Below, piece after piece: positions 10,801-20,000 of a stretch of DNA of 64,000 nt; position 1 is the first letter of the stretch, and the number at the start of each line of letters is the position of its first letter. Below the pieces are notes generated by a model that was not told the origin of the DNA, ran no database searches, and was given only the letters and a program-made list of their open reading frames with translations. A program made the translations under genes and the position numbers. The stretch comes from Hofstenia miamia (Eukaryota > Xenacoelomorpha > Acoela). Location of the stretch: assembly GCA_004352715.1 (NCBI GenBank), contig SCFE01000047.1, positions 1,490,092-1,554,091 on the forward strand, given 5' to 3'.

Positions 10801-13800
10801 AAAATTACTGAAATATACGAATATACGATATACAACAATCCCGATATACGTCAATTCACTGCTTACAGCTAACATCATGTAGTTCCTCTTCACATAATTA
10901 TAAGGCAATCGATTTGGCAATTTTGTCAATTAATTTGTAAGGGTGCAATCTTAAAAGTTACAGAAGTATACGTTAATTGCCAATTCAAAAAAGCGTATAA
11001 GAGAAGAGAAGTGCATATTCATACAAAAATTGACGTTTTCTGCGGATATACACTAATAGATCATTCTAAATAAAAGCTATACGGGGTATACCTGCGCATA
11101 CCCTTGACTACAGCCCCGTTTATGATTTACTAAACAAATCCTTATTGCTTAGTCGATCTCGTTTTGACATTTAACTAGCTTGGTTATTGTGTTTTAATCA
11201 ACACTTTCCACAAAGAAGTGCAATAGTCTAAGGAGATTGATTCAATTCAGATATTTTTTACAGAGGTAGCCGTTGCTTTAAATAATGAGGGCAATCCACA
11301 TATGTACAAGACACCATAAATAAGATATTTCTTTATATATATATATATATATATTGTGAAAAAATAAAGTTTTATTGTAATGAAATTGTTCCGACTTCAT
11401 CAAAGAGACATGAAATGAAACCTAATTTGGTCTTCAATCATTCGAACAAGAACTATAATTCAAGATTTATGTTGTTCATGTGAAAATTTTTAACACAAAA
11501 AAAGAACGATGTAAATTTTCATAATTGTTTTTGCCCAAATCTCCCTATTTCGTTTCTTTTTACCATTGCTTTGCATGTATTTGTGTGTCAACAACAAAAA
11601 TGCAGCTAATTTTCTTTGATCCATGTTTTAAAATGATATCTTTTCTTACATATTTCTTATCTCCCCGGCACAAGATAATTACTCTCAGTTCATGTGACGG
11701 GGCATGGTTCATTGTGTATCACTCCAAGGAGCATTCAACTTAGTTCATTTTCCCCGGGACAAAGCCCACCGTGTAACATCCGCTTTATGCGTTGCTTTGG
11801 GTCATTTTTCACACGACGTACCAGTAAATTTTCGTTTCCTTTTGTCAATTTTTGCTTTCTCTCCGTTGATTTACCAGCTGTAAATGTACCATTTCTCTCA
11901 TATCTCGCAAAAGCAGACTGGGCTAAAGATCTGCATTTTAAATCTAGAACTTCTACTATTTTCTTCCATGAATAATGTTGTTTTCGCAGAAAAACGAGTT
12001 GCGAAACAATAGAATCAGGCAATGGTTTTCCCATTTCAAGCGTTTTATGCTATTGAAAACGTAATATGACTGACTTTTTTTATTAATTAACAATGTATTA
12101 TCACAAACGCGATGATTTTGTAGCTTCAGTTGATTCATTAAGAATGGTGGCAAAAAGTTAAAAAACAAGATGTACGTAGCATTTTGTCAACCTACCAAAT
12201 GGGATGCACCTATATGAAGATTATATTAGGTTTTCAAATACGCAATTATCTACAAGAACAATTAATGAGCATGAGATCACTTCCAGTATTTCTAATCATC
12301 TAATCAAGTGCAGACTTAACTTTGAAAAAAAATACAGATAATTCAAAATTTTTTTAAAAAATTTGCATAATATACTTACAACCCAGTCTAAGCACCAAAA
12401 AAGATTGCATTTATAAATAAAATTTACGGTTTCTTAAAATTTAAAAATGCTCATTAATTTTAAGACCAGGACATTAAGCATGACATTAAGGTCAAGTAAT
12501 TTAGAAAATTATTCAGAGCATTTTCATACATTTTTGCAAATATGCTTGGGCACCAAAGATTTTATATATAAATAAATATGTCATATCTATCATTATTTAA
12601 AATCAAAAATTTTTTTTATTATACATATATATATATATATGTACATGATGTTATGAAAATGATCAAATCCAAAAAATAACGATTTATTAGCAGTTAAATA
12701 CATATATCAGAGATTTGAAAATCAGTTATGTGTAGCATTTATTTATGAGCAAGTATAACTTCCAATGGTATTTGTGCATGTCGAGTTCGTACATCTTGCA
12801 GATGAACTGCATTCATCAACGTCTAAATACATTGTAATTTTTTAACATTACTTGTGTTAATTGCTTAATTAGATTTGCCTTGATTGTACGAATTGTTTGA
12901 ATTTCAATTTCATACAAATATAATTTTTTTCAAAATGTTTTCAAGCACTCCAGCACCCTCGCATTGTGCTTGCCACACCCTCCTACATCACTGTGGTGAT
13001 TAAATCCTTACTTTCAGAATATAATGACTTGATAGTAGTATTATATATATATATATATATATNNNNNNNNNNNNNNNNNNNNNNNNNNNNNNNNNNNNNN
13101 NNNNNNNNNNNNNNNNNNNNNNNNNNNNNNNNNNNNNNNNNNNNNNNNNNNNNNNNNNNNNNNNNNNNNNNNNNNNNNNNNNNNNNNNNNNNNNNNNNNN
13201 NNNNNNNNNNNNNNNNNNNNNNNNNNNNNNNNNNNNNNNNNNNNNNNNNNNNNNNNNNNNNNNNNNNNNNNNNNNNNNNNNNNNNNNNNNNNNNNNNNNN
13301 NNNNNNNNNNNNNNNNNNNNNNNNNNNNNNNNNNNNNNNNNNNNNNNNNNNNNNNNNNNNNNNNNNNNNNNNNNNNNNNNNNNNNNNNNNNNNNNNNNNN
13401 NNNNNNNNNNNNNNNNNNNNNNNNNNNNNNNNNNNNNNNNNNNNNNNNNNNNNNNNNNNNNNNNNNNNNNNNNNNNNNNNNNNNNNNNNNNNNNNNNNNN
13501 NNNNNNNNNNNNNNNNNNNNNNNNNNNNNNNNNNNNNNNNNNNNNNNNNNNNNNNNNNNNNNNNNNNNNNNNNNNNNNNNNNNNNNNNNNNNNNNNNNNN
13601 NNNNNNNNNNNNNNNNNNNNNNNNNNNNNNNNNNNNNNNNNNNNNNNNNNNNNNNNNNNNNNNNNNNNNNNNNNNNNNNNNNNNNNNNNNNNNNNNNNNN
13701 NNNNNNNNNNNNNNNNNNNNNNNNNNNNNNNNNNNNNNNNNNNNNNNNNNNNNNNNNNNNNNNNNNNNNNNNNNNNNNNNNNNNNNNNNNNNNNNNNNNN

Positions 13801-14063
13801 NNNNNNNNNNNNNNNNNNNNNNNNNNNNNNNNNNNNNNNNNNNNNNNNNNNNNNNNNNNNNNNNNNNNNNNNNNNNNNNNNNNNNNNNNNNNNNNNNNNN
13901 NNNNNNNNNNNNNNNNNNNNNNNNNNNNNNNNNNNNNNNNNNNNNNNNNNNNNNNNNNNNNNNNNNNNNNNNNNNNNNNNNNNNNNNNNNNNNNNNNNNN
14001 NNNNNNNNNNNNNNNNNNNNNNNNNNNNNNNNNNNNNNNNNNNNNNNNNNNNNNNNNNNNNNA

Positions 14064-14094
<31 letters not shown>

Positions 14095-17000
14095 TTCCCG
14101 CTTTTTTCTATGGAAAATGCAAAAACCTTGTATTTGGCGGGAAACGGTCCAAAATTTCTAAGGCATTTAGCGGGAATCGCAATTTTCTCCCAAAAACCTA
14201 TTTTTTGGCCATTGCTCCCGCAGTATTCATTGGAGCTTGAATATATTTATCATGGGGTAGGTAAATTCGGAGACACCACCCTGCGAAATTTCAAAGATTT
14301 ATGTTTGTAAACGCGGTTAAGATGAGGTTTTTAAAAAACATTTAGCGGGAGATATAAATAAATAAATAACTAAATATATATATATATATCTATATATATA
14401 ATACAAATATCATACTTATATTGAACATGCATAGGTCCTTTTATAATTGATTCAAAACGAAAAATCACCTTTTTTAGTTTACGTTTTATGTTTGCTTATG
14501 TAGTGTCGGTTAACATATTCTTCATAAAGCAATCAAAAAGTACAGGCATTTCATTTGTCTTACAGCCAGTGTATTGACGTATATATAAGAAATATACGAA
14601 ATATATACGAATATACGATAATTTCGGCAATTAATAGTAATATACGATAATATACGAGACCAGACCAAGAATGTCGTATATATACGACACTCTGTAAGAT
14701 GTGAATGTGATTACATATTTCCGAGATGAGATAATCGGCGTGTGCGTGTCCGCAGCGTGTCGCAATGCTGACATGTTTAAGGATTTGGTCATAACGATTT
14801 GTAATTGATATCAACCAATGAGAGATCGTATTTGTCCATCAGCGCCACGGACACGCACACGCTAAATTGCATAAAGGCACGTGTTATTCAAAGTTTGTTT
14901 ATCTTGCAGTCATGGTGGTCAAGTACGATGTATTTTATAAACTTCCGACAACAGTTAAGGTGGATGCTGATTGTACTGCAACATGTTATGCGTGTAAGGG
15001 AAAATTGAAGTACAAGTTGAATTCGAAATGCAACTTATTACGGCATTTACAAACAAAGCATTCGATTGCACTGGATAAGCACCTAGTAGAGGTTCAGCCG
15101 AAGAATACACAGACCACATCTCTGGTTTTTGCTGGTGGCAACTTAACTGTCACTCTGACTGTTTTTAAAAATCAAGATGTGGTAACTACGACCATCGTCA
15201 AGAACCCTATGGTATTACCATAGTTGAAAAACGCATGCCCTTCAAAGCGATTTAGCTGATCTGAAATTTCGGCCAAGTATAACCGTCGACATGTGGACAA
15301 CTCGTACTAATATGTGCATGATGGGTGTCACTGTTCACTACATCAAGGCAAGCAATGGTACGTGCGAACTGAGAAATATGCTGCTTGCGTGTGTCGAGTT
15401 TCCACCTCCCCATACTGGTGAAAATATCAAAATTACACTAAAGGAGTTGCCAAAGAACGAAAGCTACCCAATTACTTTAAAGTTATTACTGACACTGCCT
15501 CANAAGAACCTTATTGTCGGTGAGTGTTTGCCTATTACCATAGTTGAAAATGCCCACTTCCGAAAATTCATGTACGATGTGCAACCCAAATATCAGCCAA
15601 TCTGCTATCGAACAGTAATGGAAAAGCTAGACATCTTATTTCGCCAGGCAACACATGCCCTTCAAAGCGATTTAGCTGATCTGAAATTTCGGCCAAGTAT
15701 AACCGTCGACATGTGGACAACTCGTACTAATATGTGCATGATGGGTGTCACTGTTCACTACATCAAGGCAAGCAATGGTACGTGCGAACTGAAAAATATG
15801 CTGCTTGGGTGTTTCGAGTTTCCACCTCCCCATACTGGTGAAAATATCAAAATTACACTAAAGGAGTTGCCAAAGAACGAAAGCTACCCGGTTACTTTAA
15901 AGTTATTACTGACACTGCCTCAAACGTTAAAGCAGCATTTAAAACTACGCTCTTCGATCACGCGAGCAACGAAGTGTCTGCCGATGAAGCTTCTGCCGAC
16001 GAGTACGGGTTTAAGATGGGCTCATGGAATTGATGCTTGGAGCACATATTACAATTGGCAACCAAGGACGGGCTGAAGGAATTGAGGCTTTACCCAGATT
16101 GCACAAAAGTTCTGACTAAAGTAAAAGCCATCACTAAGTATCAGAACCCAACGATACAAGATGGAATTCAGAGTTTAGAATGGTGAAATACGTATGTGTT
16201 CCTGAAAACGTCGAAGATATCAACGATGCTCTAGAGAACACTAACCATGCACATTTGAAACTATCAGGCCGTGATTTGAACTATTTAAGTGATATCTGCG
16301 CTGTGTTGGAATTCATTTCAGATGCGACGGAACAGTTTCAGGCTGAGAAAGTACCTACTTTTCACCGGCTTATACCTATACTCCAAGCACTAGAACTTGC
16401 CTTAACAACTACAACTTGCAGTACCAGTGCTGCAAATGCCCTTAAAGAAACATTATATACTGCACTCAAGAAGAGATTTAAGTTCGTGCTGGATGATGAG
16501 ACTGTCATCATGGCTGCTGTGTTATCGCCGGAAATAAAGCTTTCTTTCACCGACACCTCGCATGATTTCTTCAGTTTCAGTAAGAACAATGTTACGAGTG
16601 TCGTACGAGAGTATGTGGAAAATCATCCATCAGTAACAGCGAGGCCAGTAGCTACAGCCACGACCGCAGTTGATGATGATCCTCCTGCTAAGAAGGGTAA
16701 ACTTATGGAATTTTCACTCTTTGCGGACGATCTGCCACCAAGTGCAAATTCTATTAAAATGGACCCCCTTGCATATTTGCAACAGTATGTCAATTCTCCA
16801 AGAGAAAAACAAGCCGCTGATAAATACTGGGCATTGCAATGGGATACTGCGCCAGAAATGACAATAATCGCACTGGAAGTTCTGTCAGTTCCGGTGAGCT
16901 CGGCACCAGTGGAGAGATTATTTTCAAAATGCGGGCGAACATTGGGTCAACTGCGGCTGCGAATGAAGGCAACAACTCTTGACAAACTCATGATGATAAA

Positions 17001-20000
17001 CTACAATTTGTAACTTTTGAAATTCAGTAATTTTGTTTAAGATTTTTTCTACATGCCGCGGTAAAAAAAAATTGGCTAAAATATACGAAAGTGATATACG
17101 ACTTCGGTAAATATAAGAATCGTAATATACGAAAAAAAATTACTGAAATATACGAATATACGATATACGACAATCCCGATATACGTCAATTCACTGGTGT
17201 AATGTGACACGGAAGTTTTGGCGTTAAAAAATTTCAAAAACGGCACTAAAAGTAATATTGTGTAAAAAAATTAATCTCTAGCATTCTTAGGGAAAAAACA
17301 TGATTTAAACAATGATTGGTACTTCCATGCTACAAAATTACTAAATGAGAACGATAAAAACTATAAAAATTTAATTACTAAACACTGTTAATTATCTATA
17401 ATAATTATCAAATTTAATAATAATTGATTTCGTGTTATGGAATTTAAGCCATTTGGTTTTCATAACTAGGTTTTTCAATCGAATGCTTAATTAAATATGT
17501 TGGAGCAGATGATTTCCATTTTATTTTGACTTTTAATTGAAGAGTTTTTTTTACTAAATTTTGATGTATACAGCAATCCAGTTGTCAAGAAATCATTCGA
17601 TGCATAGGTGTAGGACAACAAAATATGCATGGGCTAAAACTCAGGCCTGGCTTTCAACAACTAATGTCAATTAACGCGATTTACAAAGTGTGAATTAAGT
17701 ATTTCTGATTAAACAGCTAAAATTAATAAACTCAATATTTTGAAACAAATTTCAAATAGGTAATGGCACAGAAAATCAATTTAATATGATTGCTAGTTAA
17801 AGTGCGTTATAAGGATGCGCCTCCAATAAAAATTTCGAAATCAGCAACTGAATGTGAAGTAATTCATATACTCAAAACTCCCAATGTGCCAGAGATGTCC
17901 AAAGGACATCCAAATCATGCACTTTTAAGGCTTCAATGTCATTGGACATATGGGACATCTTATGAATGTCCTCAAAGTGTTGTTTTACAAATTAAACTAT
18001 TCAAATGTTATTAACATCTCATGAACTTTAAAAGATTCAACCGAATTTCATTAGTATTCAACATCAGCTAAAGGCGGAAAATATATAATGTATTTATATT
18101 TATATTGGGCACTGAGTATAGGAAAACTGAAAAAATATATTAATTTACACCAATTTTCGGAAAGGCAAAACTTCTGCATACATAAATTTTAACAGCGAAT
18201 ATTCAAGTGAATGTATGAACAATTTGTTGCAAATTTCAGCACTAAGTTTGATTTGGTTGAAAAATAATAAAACTGTGAATTTATGCTCTTTCATGTTGCT
18301 TGTAAAATTATTTTAAATTCAAATCAAAATAGAAATCTTTAATTTAAATTTATAATTATAAAACTCTTAGAGAATATATATATTGACATTTTTAAGCGGA
18401 TTGAAAAATTTTGATAATGATGCAATTATATATTTGGAATATCAATGCGAATGGTTATGGCTAGGTAATTGATTTTCTTGACCACGCATATTTGTTTTGC
18501 GTTTATTTTTTGCAGATAATTTGAAATAAATATGTACAAAGCAATAGTATGCTGGATTTAACCCTTTGATGATTTTGGGGTCAATGGGACCCCACAAATA
18601 TAAATATAAAGGATTAATAAACAGCTCCAAATGACAGCATATGCTTAATAAATTCATGTGTATGGATATATTTGAAGAATAATAAGCTGCAAAATGACGT
18701 AGTTAAAAAGCACGTGTTTAACGTAAACTTCACGTTTAACAGTTATTCGCGAATTAATTCCAAGTGCAAGTTAATGATTTGGTTTACGGTCATGTTAAAG
18801 TAAAACGTCATTTTTAACGGTTGCATTTTCACTCGTTAAGATATTGAATTTGGACCACTCCCATAATTTCAATTATCAAAGTTTCATTTGAGTACTCATC
18901 CAGGCTTAATACCAATGCCACTAAAATATGACCGTAAATAAATTTACATACACATTTATAAGATTGATTGCCAAATCCAAAACACTGAATACCCCTAGTT
19001 TTAATTAATGAAATATTGAGCGTTAAGCATGCCTTGTCAGTACCTACATTCTGGGGGCTTACCGTTGTAATAGCCCCCTTTTTGTTGACATTTTAGCACT
19101 ACACCACTGCTCCTATGGCAACGATTCTTCCGATATGCATGCTGACGCGTCTTTTAGTTTTAGAAATTCCAGATTTTTGTATTAAAATTAACAAACTCTC
19201 CAATATGTCTAATGAATATAAGAATTGTATATCAAAATTGCGTGAAAAATTGATATATTTCGTAAAAACAGAAACGAGTAAAGCTTTCGATATGATTTAT
19301 TTCGGCCCCTGATAACTCTTTGGTGAGAGCGGTGCTGATGCATTGTACGCGGTATAAACAAACGAGTGCTTTCAATAGCTTTTTAAATTACTTGAACGTA
19401 ATTGGTTATAAAACTGATAATGTATTCATAGTAAAGGTATATAAAGGTATATATATAGATAAATGAATTAAAATATTGTCACCTGTTTGAGTCATTAAAT
19501 GAGACGTTGATGTCACAGGATAACAGTGGAACCTAAAATTAAAATTTGATTCGATATACGCTAGTGTAACATAAGTTTAAACGTATATAAATTGGTTAGA
19601 AAAATACTGCAATTATTTAGAAACACCTTGTATATTTAAGAAAATAAATAGCATTGCACATTAAATCCTTAGTAAAATAAAAAGGCAAACACTAAAGTGC
19701 CTAAAATAGATTTTAAATGTGTAAATTTAGAAAAAACAATAATGAATATGTGCAGTAGTTCCCCCCTTGATTAGTATTGTACCTGTTCCATTGCAACCAA
19801 ACTACCAAAGGATCCCCCAAATATGAGTGTTGTCGAGTGTTTCTCTGTATGACAGGCATAGCAATGAAAAAATCATTTACTTTTAAGATGCTGGTCATAA
19901 ACTTGGTAACAACTATTATAAATAGTTAAATAATGCTGTCCTCAGAACAGACCATATTTCTCCAATAATAAGCATTAGTCATATTTATCCGTCTACTAAT

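Larger units (their letters stand above)
7992..10861 (+). mobile_element. hAT element copy 1 (BED-finger type), damaged
   Basis: The ends CAGTGTATGACGTATAT (left) and CAGTGAATTGACGTATAT (reverse complement of right) form terminal inverted repeats, and both ends carry many ATATACGA words inside, likely transposase-binding subterminal repeats. The flanking 8-mers differ: taatctgg on the left (7984-7991), cttacagc on the right (10862-10869). Two single Ns (9968 and 10125) enclose a 156-base piece that repeats the 5' part of the element, so the 3' third is probably joined from another copy by the assembler. It lies in the MoaC intron. Confidence 0.85.

Noticed and set aside
12966-14240. Long open frames across the N gaps (also at 36302-37295 and 58524-59730)
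   Set aside because: They are made of N-encoded X residues; no protein evidence.
19038-19109. Possible 72-bp hAT MITE (CAGTACCTAC ... CACCACTG)
   Set aside because: The ends are only weakly complementary and the flanking 8-mers (tgccttgt and ctcctatg) do not match.
19713-19898. Minus-strand frame with splice-like borders (about 19770-19835) as the missing MoaC exon
   Set aside because: In none of the frames does it resemble the MoaC segment after LIPLCH, and its length phase does not give the needed residues.
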